Source: Massilia sp. Root418
Lineage (GTDB): Bacteria > Pseudomonadota > Gammaproteobacteria > Burkholderiales > Burkholderiaceae_D
Direction of reading: 5' to 3'
Length of the DNA: 64,000 nucleotides
NCBI RefSeq assembly: GCF_001425265.1
Contig: NZ_LMEC01000024.1
Span: 248,001-312,000, forward strand
The notes under the pieces were generated by a model. That model had not been told where the DNA came from. It saw nothing but the letters and a program-made list of their open reading frames with translations, and did not search any database. Both the position numbers and the translations under genes were made by a program. Positions within the stretch are counted from its first letter, which is position 1. The number at the start of each line of letters is the position of its first letter. Positions 26,004-35,289 of this stretch are shown in pieces.

Positions 26004-27119
26004 TTACACCTTGATATAGACCCTGCGGCGGTCCATTGCGTAGCCGACCGCCCAGCAGGCCAGCATGAAGCACACCGCGAACAGCAGCGAGGCCACCTTC
26101 GGCGGCGCCAGGGACTGGAAGGTGTGCGCGTAGAGCCAGTCGTAGCCGTTGCCTGCTGCGGCCGGCGTCTTCACCAGGATCACCACCGCCAGCTCGGACA
26201 GCAAATAGATGAACAGGGTGTTCTTGCCGAACACTTCGAAGAAGTATGTCCAGCCGCGCTGTCCGCGCATCTCGATCACGTAGATCAGCAGCGGCAGCAC
26301 CAGCAGGTCCAGCCCTGTCGTGTAGAGCACGTAGGAGCTGGTCCACAGCTTCTTGTTGATCGGGAAGGCCAGGTCCCAGCACAGCGCGGCGCCGAGGCAG
26401 AGCACGCCCGCCATCATCAGTTTCGCCAGCGTTTCGTAGTTGGCGCCCTGCGCCAGTATCAGCCTGCCGGCGAAGTAGCCGGCGATGACGTTGACGGTGG
26501 CGGGGATGGTGCCGAGCAGCCCTTCAGGGTCGAACGGCAGGCCCTCGCCGTGGTACAGGTGGCGTTCTCCCAGCAGCCACAGGTCGAACCTGGCGGGGGC
26601 ATTGCCGGCCAGCGTATAGTCGCCGCCCAGCGCCAGCACCAGCCAGTAGCCCAGCAGCGCCAGCACGCTATAGGCCAGCGCGCCCCGTTCCTTCCAGAAG
26701 TGCAGGATCAGCGAGGCCAGGCCGAAGCATAGGGCAATGCGCTGCAGCACGCCGGGGATGCGCGTGCCGGACAGCGGAATCAGGCCCCAGTTGCCGGCAC
26801 CGTCCTGCGCCACGAAGGGGAACCAGAACAGCAGGAAGCCAAGCAGGAAGATGATGGCGCTGCGCTTGCCGACCTTGGCCAGCACGGCGCCGTTGCCCAT
26901 CCGCGCATACTTGGGCAGCGCGAAACTGAGCGCGTTGCCGACCACGAACAGGAAGGTGGGAAAGACCCAGTCGGTGGGGGTGAAGCCGTGCCACTGGGCG
27001 TGCAGCAGCGGCGCGAACACGGCGTTCCAGTCGCCCGGGGTGTTCACCACGATCATCAGCGCGACCGTCAGGCCGCGCAGCACGTCCAGCGACAGGTAGC
27101 GGCTTGCCGCCGCCCTCAC
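26004..27119 (-). CDS. nagX: NagX-like membrane protein, copy 2
   Basis: The 371-residue paralogue starts VRAAASRYLSLDVLRGLTVALMIVVNTPGDWNAVFAPLLHAQWHGFTPTDWVFPTFLFVVGNALSF, the canonical NagX start, and has about ten hydrophobic helices. I set the start at the GTG at 27117-27119, which overlaps the chitinase stop by 4 bp (GTGA). The open frame continues further upstream only as a shadow inside the chitinase gene. It is cotranscribed with the GH18 chitinase, so this copy is tied to chitin breakdown. It is about 40 residues shorter than copy 1 and clearly divergent from it. Confidence 0.85.
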   Translation of the reverse strand: MRAAASRYLSLDVLRGLTVALMIVVNTPGDWNAVFAPLLHAQWHGFTPTDWVFPTFLFVVGNALSFALPKYARMGNGAVLAKVGKRSAIIFLLGFLLFWFPFVAQDGAGNWGLIPLSGTRIPGVLQRIALCFGLASLILHFWKERGALAYSVLALLGYWLVLALGGDYTLAGNAPARFDLWLLGERHLYHGEGLPFDPEGLLGTIPATVNVIAGYFAGRLILAQGANYETLAKLMMAGVLCLGAALCWDLAFPINKKLWTSSYVLYTTGLDLLVLPLLIYVIEMRGQRGWTYFFEVFGKNTLFIYLLSELAVVILVKTPAAAGNGYDWLYAHTFQSLAPPKVASLLFAVCFMLACWAVGYAMDRRRVYIKV

Positions 27120-28153
27120 CTGCCCGCCTCCGCAGCCCGGGCAGCCCGGGCCAGCGCGCGCGCATAGGCGCCGGGGGGCACGCCGCGCATACCGCTGCAG
27201 GCGGCGTCGGCGCCCTTCACGTCGGTGCGGCACGGCGTGTCGCGGTCCACCGACCAGAAATGCAGGCCGCCCAGCCCCAGCTTGCGGGCGCCGCGCGCCA
27301 TGGCCTCCATGTCGGCCAGGGTGAAGATGTTTTCCACCACGTCGTTCACGCCTATCATGGCGGTCAGCTCGATCTGCCGGTATGGCACCCGGTACTTCTC
27401 GTGCACGTTGCGCGCGGCCTGCAGCGCCGAGGCGCCCATGTCGCAGCGGCCCTTGCGCAGCACGCACACGGCTTTCGCGGCAGGGCCGTAGTCCATCACC
27501 ATGATATTCAGCACATAGTCCTGCAGGCCGTTGCGGCGTACGGATTCCAGCACCGTCTCCGCCATGCCGTTCAGGCTGCGGCGGCTGCCGTCCGAGGCTG
27601 CATGCGTGGCCACCGTAAAGCTCATGCGCAGCCGCGGATGCTTCGCCTGCGCCGCAACAATGCGCTGCACCAGCGAGTCCACCTGTTCCGGCGTCTGCCC
27701 GGCTTCGATGTCGAAGTCGATGCCGATCAGCTGCGGCGACGCGTAGCGCTGGATAAAGCGCTCCATGCCTTCTTCGCTGCCGCAGGTGAACACATTGCCC
27801 TGCCCGCCGGTGGAGATGATGTAATCCACGCCGGCCGAAGCAAACGCCGCCACGTTGGCGTCCGCCACTGCCTGCGCCGGCTGCCCGCCCCAGTTTTCCT
27901 CGCCGCATTCTCCGCTGGCGAAGGCCCAGGTCAGGGGCTGCCTGCTGTGCTCCAGGTAGGGCAGGCGCTTGCCCTGCGGTGCTACGGTAATGACGTTGCT
28001 GGCCGGGTCGTTGTGCAGGGCCAGGTGCTTGTAAGGACTGTAGACCACGCGCGGCGCAGCCCCTGCCGCGCCGGCCGCGTCGGCCGCCTTGGCCGGGTGG
28101 GCCGAGCCGAAGATGGCGCCCGCCAGCAGCGCCGTTTTCATCAGATAGTGCAT
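27116..28153 (-). CDS. Secreted GH18 chitinase-type glycosidase
   Basis: The 345-residue product has a signal peptide (ending HPAKA). The GH18 barrel is identified by LIGIDFDIEAGQ, which matches the DxxDxDxE active-site motif with the catalytic glutamate. YIISTGGQGNVFTC and LNIMVMDYGPAAKAV correspond to barrel strands 3 and 6. No separate chitin-binding domain is visible. It hydrolyses chitin or chito-oligosaccharides, most likely in the periplasm or outside the cell. The ATG at 28151-28153 follows GGAGCGGGA; a terminator hairpin lies just upstream. It overlaps the NagX-like gene by 4 bp. Confidence 0.85.
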   Translation of the reverse strand: MHYLMKTALLAGAIFGSAHPAKAADAAGAAGAAPRVVYSPYKHLALHNDPASNVITVAPQGKRLPYLEHSRQPLTWAFASGECGEENWGGQPAQAVADANVAAFASAGVDYIISTGGQGNVFTCGSEEGMERFIQRYASPQLIGIDFDIEAGQTPEQVDSLVQRIVAAQAKHPRLRMSFTVATHAASDGSRRSLNGMAETVLESVRRNGLQDYVLNIMVMDYGPAAKAVCVLRKGRCDMGASALQAARNVHEKYRVPYRQIELTAMIGVNDVVENIFTLADMEAMARGARKLGLGGLHFWSVDRDTPCRTDVKGADAACSGMRGVPPGAYARALARAARAAEAGR

Positions 28154-28162
28154 TCCCGCTCC

Positions 28163-28200
28163 AAAAAGAAAAAGGCAGGACCTCCGAAGAAGCCCTGCCC
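28163..28200 (-). terminator. Terminator/attenuator between the TonB receptor and the chitinase gene
   Basis: GGCAGG (28194-28199 read on the minus strand) pairs with CCTGCC (28174-28179), followed by TTTTTCTTTTT. It lies 27 bp past the receptor stop and immediately before the chitinase ribosome-binding site, so it should limit readthrough into the chitinase-nagX pair. Confidence 0.75.
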
Positions 28201-28226
28201 TGTGTTGCGTCAGACTTCAGCGGGCA

Positions 28227-30869
28227 TTACATCTTGCCGCGCACGCCCAGGAAGAACTGCTTGCCGTTCTTGTAGAAGGCGCGCGGCTGCTCGCGGGTGG
28301 TGGCGTAGGACTTCAGCAGCGGATCGTTGAGGTCCTTGCCTTCGAACGACAGCGTCAGGTTCTCGGTCAGGTTGTAGTTCAGCGCCAGCGACACGGTGCC
28401 CACGTCGTCCTGGTAGATCGCGCTGTTGCGGTCCAGGCCATTCAGGAAGGCCGAGCGGAAGCTGTAGTTCACGCGCGCGCTGAACTTGTCGTTCTCGTAG
28501 AACACGCTGGCGTTGTACGAGTTCTTCGAGGTGCCGATCATGCTGCAATCGCCCAGGTCCGCGCAGGCCGATTTTGGCGCCTTGCCGGTTTCCTTGCCGT
28601 CCGCGTAGGTGTAGTTCACGCTGGCGCCGAAGCCGTTGCCCAGGTCCTGCGAGTACTGCAACTCTACGCCCTTCACGCGGGCCTTGGTGTTGAGGGCCGA
28701 GCTCATGTTGTAGTTGGTGATCGAGTGCGTGGACTGGTTGAAGAACTGCGCCACCGAGGAACCGAAGGTGACGTAGGAGCCCAGGTGCATGTCGTACACG
28801 CTCATCGCGATCAGCGACTTCGGCATGAAGTACCACTCGATGCCGGCGTCGACGTTGTTCGAGTAGATCGGCTTCAGGTTCGGATTGCCGCCGGTGCCCG
28901 AGAAGGTCAGGTCGTTCAGGCTCAGCGAACCGAGTGCGCCGAAGTCCGGACGCGCCAGGGTGCGGCTGGCCGCGCCGCGCAGCACCACGTTGCTGGCAAG
29001 GTCGGTGCGCAGGTTCAGGCTGGGCAGGAAGTCGTTATAGGTCTTCGAGGTGTAGACCGGGTTCCATACCGTGTTCGGCGAGCCGTTGGCCACGTTGATC
29101 TCGGTCTTCACGAAACGCACGCCGAAGTTACCGCTGACCGCGCCCACGTTCAGGTCCGCCATCGCGTAGGCGGCATGCGCCTTCTCGGCGATCTGGAACT
29201 CGTTCTGGTAGGCGTGGCTGTCGAAGGCCACGTACTTGTCGCCCCATTCCTTCATCGAGCCGGCGGTGAAGGTCCATGGGTTCTGCAGCACGTTGTCCAG
29301 CGGGCTGGTCGGGTAGGTCGTCAGGCCGGTGGGACGGTTGGCCAGCAGCGAACCGGCGGGCGCCACGGTACCGGCCAGCCAGGTCAGCTGGCGGTCATGC
29401 TTGGCGGTGCGCAGGCCCATGCGGATGGTGGGCACCAGGTCCCATGGGGTCTTGTAGGTGCCATCCACCTGGCCGTAGGTTTCCTTGTCCTTGGCGGTGG
29501 TATCCGACGCCCAGCCGCCGAAGAAGTCGGCGCCGGTGCGCGGATTGAAGGTGCCCGCGTTGTCCACGGTGACGGTGGCCGGCGACATGCCGTTCATGGT
29601 CAGGCTGTTGCCGGCATAGGCCAGCCAGGCTTCGTAGCCATAGTCGCGCGCATAGCCGGTGCCGCGCGTGGTGCCCACCTGGCCGGTGAATTTCAGGTCG
29701 TCGTTGACGCGGTATTTGAAGTCCACGTTGACGAACTTGGAATCGCTGTACGAACCCGGACGGGCGATGATGTCCTGTACCGAGGGGCCCATGTTGGCGC
29801 AACTGGCCACCGGGCAGGTTTTCGGGAAGGTGATCGAAGTGATCTGGTTGCCGGTGATGGTATAGGCCGACGGCACCACACCGCCCACGCCGGACCAGTT
29901 GTTGGACAGTGGCTGGTACGGCGCCAGCATGAAGTTGGCGTTGATGTTGTCCGCGTCCAGGCGGGTGTACAGGCCGCTCACGTCGAAGCTGAAGTCATTG
30001 TTGACTTTCACTTCCACGTCCACCATGCCGCCCTTGCGCTCGCGCTTCTGCTGGAACAGCGAGGAGCCGGTCAGCATCGACAGGTATTTGTTTTCCACTT
30101 CCGGATTCTTGGCGATCCAGTCAGGCGCGAAGCCCTTGGTCAGCTTGTCCCACCACAGGAATTCCTGGCCCATGCGGCGCAGCGTGCGCTTCTCGTCGAA
30201 TACCTGCACCAGCACGCCCAGGTTGTTCTCCTGGTTCTTCCAGTTGGCCAGCGCGCTCACCTGCAGGTCGGTCTTCTTGGCCGCGTCGCCGTAGGCGCCT
30301 TCGATGGAACCCATCAGGGTCAGTGGCTTCTTGAAGCTGAGCGGCTTGCGGGTTTCGATGTCCACGTTGCCGGCCGCGCCGCCCTCGGTCAGGTTGGCCT
30401 GCGAGCTCTTATGCACGGTCACGCGGCCGATCAGTTCGGACGGGAACATGGAGTAGCTGACCGAGCGGCCGCCGCCGGTGATGTTGGAGATGTACCAGTC
30501 GCCGCTCGAGACGGTGTGGCCGTTCAGCGTGGTCAGGGTCAGGTTGGAGGGCGTGCCCTTCAGGCTCACGCGGTCGTTCTCACCGAAGCCGCCTTCGGCG
30601 CCGCCGGCCGTGGCGACGGACACGCCTGGCACGCGCTGCAGCGAGTCGGCGACGCTCTTGTCCGGCATCTTGCCCACGTCTTCGGCGGTGATCACCTCCA
30701 CCAGCGAATCGGCGTTACGCTTCTGGTTGATCGACTGCGCCAATGCGGCACGCACGCCGGTCACGGTCACGACCGCGTCGGGCGTCTTGGATGCATCCTG
30801 CGCCATGGCGGCGGTGCTGGTAACCAGGATGGCGACCGCAGTGGCGATCGGTGTCAAATTGCGCTTCAT
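28227..30869 (-). CDS. TonB-dependent outer-membrane receptor, chito-oligosaccharide uptake
   Basis: The 880-residue receptor has a signal peptide (ending AAMA). The plug domain has VTVTGVRAALAQSINQKRNADSLVEVITAEDVGKMPDKSVADSLQRVPGVSV, and a large beta-barrel ends in an aromatic-flanked C-terminus (QFFLGVRGKM). The 'SxxxSxxxKRxADxxxDxIxAEDIGKxPDxxVAExLQRIPGV' plug pattern is that of the carbohydrate-type TonB receptors in Xanthomonas and Caulobacter. Substrate is inferred from the chitinase downstream and the GntR regulator upstream. I chose the ATG at 30867-30869, preceded by AAGGGGGAGTAC; 30 upstream in-frame codons have no signal peptide. Confidence 0.9.
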   Translation of the reverse strand: MKRNLTPIATAVAILVTSTAAMAQDASKTPDAVVTVTGVRAALAQSINQKRNADSLVEVITAEDVGKMPDKSVADSLQRVPGVSVATAGGAEGGFGENDRVSLKGTPSNLTLTTLNGHTVSSGDWYISNITGGGRSVSYSMFPSELIGRVTVHKSSQANLTEGGAAGNVDIETRKPLSFKKPLTLMGSIEGAYGDAAKKTDLQVSALANWKNQENNLGVLVQVFDEKRTLRRMGQEFLWWDKLTKGFAPDWIAKNPEVENKYLSMLTGSSLFQQKRERKGGMVDVEVKVNNDFSFDVSGLYTRLDADNINANFMLAPYQPLSNNWSGVGGVVPSAYTITGNQITSITFPKTCPVASCANMGPSVQDIIARPGSYSDSKFVNVDFKYRVNDDLKFTGQVGTTRGTGYARDYGYEAWLAYAGNSLTMNGMSPATVTVDNAGTFNPRTGADFFGGWASDTTAKDKETYGQVDGTYKTPWDLVPTIRMGLRTAKHDRQLTWLAGTVAPAGSLLANRPTGLTTYPTSPLDNVLQNPWTFTAGSMKEWGDKYVAFDSHAYQNEFQIAEKAHAAYAMADLNVGAVSGNFGVRFVKTEINVANGSPNTVWNPVYTSKTYNDFLPSLNLRTDLASNVVLRGAASRTLARPDFGALGSLSLNDLTFSGTGGNPNLKPIYSNNVDAGIEWYFMPKSLIAMSVYDMHLGSYVTFGSSVAQFFNQSTHSITNYNMSSALNTKARVKGVELQYSQDLGNGFGASVNYTYADGKETGKAPKSACADLGDCSMIGTSKNSYNASVFYENDKFSARVNYSFRSAFLNGLDRNSAIYQDDVGTVSLALNYNLTENLTLSFEGKDLNDPLLKSYATTREQPRAFYKNGKQFFLGVRGKM

Positions 30870-31226
30870 GTACTCCCCCTTGATTGTGGCCTTCGTCGAA
30901 GGCCCGTCCGTTTTAAGTAGATCCTCTTGCAGACCGCCGCGCTCCCCGCAACGCCCCACCGATCCATCTATACAACCACTAACAAAACCAATTCAACGCC
31001 AATATACTCCCATCCAATACCAGAACACTACCAATTTTCGTATTTTTTTCACATGTTGTTTGCACCACACAGACCACTTTGCCAATATTTCACGCCCGTT
31101 AGCGCTACCTCCCTCTGTGGCTGGTCCTGGGGCATGCAAACCGCTAGCGTGCCGGTCTTTTTTTGGTATTATCGGATCGCATAAAGCCGCGCCACGCGGC
31201 ACATAAAAATTGACAGGGGACGAGAC
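30870..31226. promoter_or_regulatory. Divergent regulatory region between the TonB receptor and the second GntR gene
   Basis: This 357-bp gene-free region is AT-rich compared with its neighbours. For the GntR gene there is an extended -10 TGGTATTAT (31164-31172). For the receptor on the minus strand a TTGAAT/18 bp/TATAGA candidate (about 30967-30996) and a TATATT box are visible. The element at 31015-31034 (CAATACCAG, then TACCAA 11 bp on) copies the repeat at the nagK promoter. Exact promoters are not certain. Confidence 0.55.
31015..31034. promoter_or_regulatory. Candidate GntR operator in front of the TonB receptor
   Basis: TACCAG (31018-31023) and TACCAA (31029-31034) are direct repeats with an 11-bp period, preceded by CAA as in the nagK promoter copy. 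Co-occurrence at both ends of the locus suggests a shared regulator site. Confidence 0.45.
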
Positions 31227-31967
31227 ATGACATCGCTTGCACAGATCATGCAGCACCTGGGGCAGACCAGCAGCCAGCCCCTTTACCAGCAGTTGCAGCG
31301 GGCGCTGCGCGAAGCGATCGACAAGCGCATTTTCGGCCCGGACGAGGCACTGCCGGCCGAGCGCCAGCTGGCCAACGACCTGTCGATTTCCCGCATCACC
31401 GTGCGCAAGGCCATCGACGGCCTGGTGGATGAAGGCTTGCTGGTGCGCCGCGCCGGCTCGGGCAATTTCATCAACACGCGGATAGAGAAGAACTTCGCCA
31501 AGCTGACCTCTTTTTCGGAGGACATGCGGGCGCGCGGCCGCACGCCGCGCAGCGTGTGGCTGAAGCGTTCGGAGGGGACGGTGACGCCGGAGGAAGCGCT
31601 GCGGCTGCGGCTCAGCCCCGGTGCGCCGGTGTACCGCTTCAACCGCATCCGCTATGCGGACGACATACCGATGTGCCTGGAATACGCCACCATCGTGGCG
31701 GGCGCCCTGCCCTCGCTGGAGGCGGTGGACGTGTCGATGTACGAGGCGCTGGAGCAGGCCGGCAACCGGCCGGTGCGCGCGCTGCAGCGATTGAGCGCGC
31801 TGCTGCTCACGGGCGAGCAGGCCGCGCTGCTGCAGGCCAAAGAGGGCGACGCCGGGCTGGCGGTCGAGCGGCTCGGGTTTCTGCGCGATGGGCGGGCGGT
31901 GGAGTTCTGCCGCTCTTACTTCAGGGGCGACATGTATGATTTCGTGGCCGAACTGAGTACGCCGTGA
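31227..31967 (+). CDS. Second GntR/HutC-family regulator of the chitin/GlcNAc locus
   Basis: The 246-residue product has a GntR winged helix (PLYQQLQRALREAIDKRIFGPDEALPAERQLANDLSISRITVRKAIDGLVDEGLLVRRAGSGNFINT) and a UTRA domain (LTSFSEDMRARGRTPRSVWLKRSEGTVTPEEALRLRLSPG). It closely resembles the regulator at 13303 in layout but is clearly a separate paralogue. It is divergent from the TonB receptor, the usual arrangement for a local regulator of the outer-membrane uptake gene. The ATG at 31227 has AGGGGACGAGAC upstream. A REP-like pair follows its stop. Confidence 0.92.
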   Translation: MTSLAQIMQHLGQTSSQPLYQQLQRALREAIDKRIFGPDEALPAERQLANDLSISRITVRKAIDGLVDEGLLVRRAGSGNFINTRIEKNFAKLTSFSEDMRARGRTPRSVWLKRSEGTVTPEEALRLRLSPGAPVYRFNRIRYADDIPMCLEYATIVAGALPSLEAVDVSMYEALEQAGNRPVRALQRLSALLLTGEQAALLQAKEGDAGLAVERLGFLRDGRAVEFCRSYFRGDMYDFVAELSTP

Positions 31968-31971
31968 CGCT

Positions 31972-32074
31972 GGCGGGTTACGGCGCCCCGGCGCCTAACC
32001 CGCCCTACGGCCCACGGCCCACGGCCACTTGGGATTCGTCATTCGTAGGGCGGGTTAGCGAAGCGTAACCCGCC
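31972..32074. repeat. REP-like palindrome pair (inverted, BIME-like)
   Basis: Copies at 31972-32009 and 32044-32074 face each other with their CCTACG/CGTAGG ends inward. They fill the gap between the convergent GntR gene and M16 protease gene. Confidence 0.85.
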
Positions 32075-32086
32075 ATGCTCCGCCGC

Positions 32087-34813
32087 TTACTTAACCTTGG
32101 CCTGGTCGCCCGCGACGACGACACTGAGCTTACTAATATCCACCGCCTTGCGGAAGGCCGCGTTCACCTGTGCCGGCGTGAGCGCCTTGAGCTTGTCCTC
32201 GTAAGCCTGGCTCCACGCATAGGTACGGTTCAGGTACAGGAAATTGGCCCAGCCCCCGGCCAGCACATTGTCCTGCGAACGGTTCTGGATGCGCTGCTGC
32301 AGCATGCCGGACCTGGCACCCGCCACTTCGGCCGCAGTGAAGCCGTCCTTCAGCGCGCGCGCCACCTCCTCGTGGATGGCCGCCTCCAGTTTCTTCAAAT
32401 TCTGCGGCGCCGCGATGGCCGAAATCGACAGGTTGCTGGCGCGGTCCACGTCACTCACCGACAGGCTGGAACTGCCGCCGTAGGACAGGCCGTCCTTCTG
32501 CCGGATGCGGTCCATCAGGCGCGACTTCAGTCCGCCCTCGCCGAGGATGTAGTTGGCCAGCTCCAGCGCCACGTAGTCCGGGTCTTCCGTGTTCATGTCG
32601 ATGTTCACCTGTGCCGCATAGAAGCCATTCTCCTTGTCCGGCGTGTTGAGCACCGCGTGCAGCGGCGGGCGCTCCACGTTCACGTTCAGGATGCGCGCGT
32701 ACTTCTCTTTGCTGGCCCAGTTGCCGAATTCCTCCGCCACCACCGCCTGCACGGCCGGCGAATCGAAGTCGCCGACGATGGCCAGTTCGCCGTGCGAAGC
32801 ACCGTAGAAGTCACGGTGGTAGGCCTTCAGCTGGTCCAGCGTCAAGGCCTTGATGGCTTCGATCTGTTCATCCGTACTCATGGCATAGCGCACGTCGCCT
32901 TTCGGGTAATTGTTGTAGTGCTTGGCCAGCGCGTTGGTGGCCAGCACCTGCGGCTCGTTGCGCGACGCTTCCACGCCCACCAGCCATTGCTGGCGCAGCT
33001 GCTCGAATTCGGCAGCGTCGAAAGCCGGCTCCTTGAGCACGTGCGCGGCCAAGCGCAGCGCCGCAGCGAGGTTGCTACGCGTGGTATCGAAACGGTACAC
33101 GCTGCCGGACATCTTCAGCTTTTCCATCGCGTCCGCCAGCTGCGCGCGGCTGTATTTGCCGGTGCCGCGCGTGAGCATGTGATTGACGGCGGCAGCCACC
33201 ACGGATTTGCCGAACTGGTTCTTCTCGTCGCCCCAGTGCAGGCGCAGGTCCACCGACACGGTTTCGCCCCGGTTCTGCTTCGGCAGCAGCGCCACCTTCA
33301 GGCCGCCGATGGTTTTGAGTTCGGTGCGCTTGAGGATGTTGGCCTGGCTCGGGTCGAACACCTCGGATTTGAGCGTATCCTCCTTGCCCTTGAAGTCCTG
33401 CATCACCTTTTCGATCGAAGGCGCGGCGGTGATCTCGGCGCGCTGCACGCTGTCCTCCGGCACGAAGCTGCCGACGGTGCGGTTGTCGCGCTTGAGGTAA
33501 TGCGCGGCGGCCTTGGCCACCTGCTGCGGCGTCACCTTGGCCAGGCTGTCGCGGCCCAGGAACAGCAGGCGCCAGTCGCCCAGCGCGATCTGCTCGGACA
33601 GCGCCACGCCCACCTTCTGCGGGTCGTTGAGCGCTTTCTCGATGCTGTTGCCGATATTGCGCCGCACCCGCTCCATTTCCTCCTCGGTGGGCGGCGTTTT
33701 CGCGAAGCCCTCGACGGCGGCGATCAGTTCGTCGCGCACCGGTTCGATCGGCTGGCCGGCCTTCACCACGGCGCCGATCAGCTGCAAGCCCGGCGCATAG
33801 CCGGTCTGGGCGAAGCTGAACACCTGCGCAGCCTTGCCGGTTTCCACCAGCGCCTTGTGCAGGCGGCCGTTCGGGGTGTCGTTCAGGATTTCGGACATGA
33901 AGGCAAGCGGATCGCTGTCGTCATGCAGGGCGGCCGGGATCTTGTAGCCCAGCGCGACAATCTGGATATCGCCCTTGCGGCGCACGATGAAGGAACGCTC
34001 GCCGTCCTGAGTCGGCTCCACGGTCCAGAAAGGCGGCAGCTTGCGCTTCGGTTTCGGGATGGCGCCGAAGGACTTGGAGATCCAGGCCAGCGTCTGCGCC
34101 GGTTCGAATTTGCCGGCCACCAGCAGCACCGCGTTGTCCGGCTGGTAGTAGGTGCGGTAGAAGGCCTGCAGGTTCTCGATCTTGACGTTTTCGATGTCGC
34201 TGCGGTTGCCGATGGTGGAGCGGCCGTAGCTGTGCCAGTCGTAGGCCACGCTCTGCATGCGCTTGAGCAGCACTTCGAAGGGGCTGTTCTCGCCGCTCTC
34301 GTATTCGTTGCGCACCACCGTCATTTCCGAGTCCAGGTCCTTCTTCGCCACGAAGGAATGGACCATGCGGTCGGCCTCCATGTCGAGCGCCCATTTCAGG
34401 TTGTCGCCGCCGGCCTGGAATACTTCGTAGTAGTTGGTGCGGTCGTACGAGGTGGTGCCGTTGTACTCCATGCCGCGGTCGGCGAACTGCTGGGGAATGC
34501 TGCGGTTCTTCGGCGCCCCCTTGAACAGCATGTGCTCCAGCAGGTGGGCCATGCCGGTTTCGCCGTAGTTCTCGTGGCGCGAGCCGACCAGGTAGGTGAC
34601 GTTGACGGTGACGGTGGGCTTGGAGGCGTCCGGGAACAGCAGCACTTTCAGGCCGTTCGGCAGCCGGTACTCGGTGATGCCCTCCACCGAAGGGCCTTTG
34701 ACGACGCCGGCCGGCATGGGCATGGCCGGGACCGTGGGGGCGGCGGCGGCGGGAAGAAATGAGGCGCTGCACAGCAGCAGCGTGACGACAAAACCGGGCT
34801 TGGAAAAATTCAT
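32087..34813 (-). CDS. M16-family zinc metalloprotease (pitrilysin-like), secreted
   Basis: The 908-residue product has a signal peptide (MNFSKPGFVVTLLLCSASFLPAAAA). It has two M16 halves in one chain. The first carries the active site HxxEH in MAHLLEHMLFKGAPKN and the downstream glutamate in the EYESGENSPFE region. The second half (from about residue 490, TELKTIGGLKVALLPKQNRGETVS) has a degenerate VNHMLTRG in place of the zinc motif. This active/inactive pairing is typical of two-domain M16 proteases in the proteobacterial periplasm. I chose the ATG at 34811-34813; a TTG seven codons upstream is the alternative. Confidence 0.92.
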   Translation of the reverse strand: MNFSKPGFVVTLLLCSASFLPAAAAPTVPAMPMPAGVVKGPSVEGITEYRLPNGLKVLLFPDASKPTVTVNVTYLVGSRHENYGETGMAHLLEHMLFKGAPKNRSIPQQFADRGMEYNGTTSYDRTNYYEVFQAGGDNLKWALDMEADRMVHSFVAKKDLDSEMTVVRNEYESGENSPFEVLLKRMQSVAYDWHSYGRSTIGNRSDIENVKIENLQAFYRTYYQPDNAVLLVAGKFEPAQTLAWISKSFGAIPKPKRKLPPFWTVEPTQDGERSFIVRRKGDIQIVALGYKIPAALHDDSDPLAFMSEILNDTPNGRLHKALVETGKAAQVFSFAQTGYAPGLQLIGAVVKAGQPIEPVRDELIAAVEGFAKTPPTEEEMERVRRNIGNSIEKALNDPQKVGVALSEQIALGDWRLLFLGRDSLAKVTPQQVAKAAAHYLKRDNRTVGSFVPEDSVQRAEITAAPSIEKVMQDFKGKEDTLKSEVFDPSQANILKRTELKTIGGLKVALLPKQNRGETVSVDLRLHWGDEKNQFGKSVVAAAVNHMLTRGTGKYSRAQLADAMEKLKMSGSVYRFDTTRSNLAAALRLAAHVLKEPAFDAAEFEQLRQQWLVGVEASRNEPQVLATNALAKHYNNYPKGDVRYAMSTDEQIEAIKALTLDQLKAYHRDFYGASHGELAIVGDFDSPAVQAVVAEEFGNWASKEKYARILNVNVERPPLHAVLNTPDKENGFYAAQVNIDMNTEDPDYVALELANYILGEGGLKSRLMDRIRQKDGLSYGGSSSLSVSDVDRASNLSISAIAAPQNLKKLEAAIHEEVARALKDGFTAAEVAGARSGMLQQRIQNRSQDNVLAGGWANFLYLNRTYAWSQAYEDKLKALTPAQVNAAFRKAVDISKLSVVVAGDQAKVK

Positions 34814-34859
34814 AGGCACTGGCAGGGCTCGCAAGATTGATGAGAGCCCTATCCTACCC

Positions 34860-35198
34860 CTATTTTTCTCCGGGCAGCGGCAGGAAGCAGGCGTCCACCA
34901 CTTGCAAGCCGTTGTCTTTGGCGAAGTTGAGGACGAAATGGTAGGCCATGGGTTCGAAATCGCGCAGCGCTTCGTTCACCACCACTGCCTTGACGCCATT
35001 GATATGGGTCGGGCGCACAAAGGTGGAATAACCGAGGTGGGAATCTCGGCCGCTGGTGCCTTCCGGACGGAAGCACGACATGACGCCGCACAGGCGGTCG
35101 GCCCAGTCGCTGGGACGGAATTGCCTGCCATCGGCAGTGATGCCAAGGATAAAGAACTCGTTGGCCAGTTCTTTGGGGGATTGAGCTGACTCGGCCAT
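34860..35198 (-). CDS. DUF3579 family protein
   Basis: The 112-residue product (EFFILGITADGRQFRPSDWADRLCGVMSCFRP...STFVRPTHINGVKAVVVNEALRDFEPMAYHFVLNFAKDNGLQV) matches the DUF3579 family, a small cytosolic protein conserved mainly in beta-proteobacteria with no known function. The IxGxTxxGxxFRPSDWAxRLCGVMS core is diagnostic. A perfect -10 TATAAT is on the minus strand at 35239-35244. The M16 gene lies 46 bp downstream and may share its transcript. Confidence 0.85.
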   Translation of the reverse strand: MAESAQSPKELANEFFILGITADGRQFRPSDWADRLCGVMSCFRPEGTSGRDSHLGYSTFVRPTHINGVKAVVVNEALRDFEPMAYHFVLNFAKDNGLQVVDACFLPLPGEK

Positions 35199-35238
35199 AG
35201 ATGACTCGCGGGACCTGGATGCGTGAAAAATCCTAGGT

Positions 35239-35244
35239 ATTATA
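35239..35244 (-). promoter_or_regulatory. Consensus -10 box upstream of the DUF3579 gene
   Basis: TATAAT on the minus strand, 40 bp before the ATG at 35198. No good -35 hexamer is found 16-18 bp upstream. Confidence 0.5.
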
Positions 35245-35289
35245 TCTTATAGAAGACCTAAGGAGGTAAGTACTTGATTTGAAACACGC

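Noticed and set aside
28725..30920. 731-codon open frame antisense to the TonB receptor
   Set aside because: Shadow of a real gene with a complete plug and barrel on the other strand.
32075..34762. 895-codon open frame antisense to the M16 protease
   Set aside because: Shadow of the protease gene; composition (LQHHGxxAV, RHQP) is typical of antisense GC-rich frames.
35258..35275. Perfect Shine-Dalgarno (TAAGGAGGT) with a TTG 6 bp downstream on the plus strand
   Set aside because: The frame stops after two codons (TTG ATT TGA), and the site lies between a hairpin and the DUF3579 promoter. Most likely chance, although a leader peptide cannot be fully excluded.
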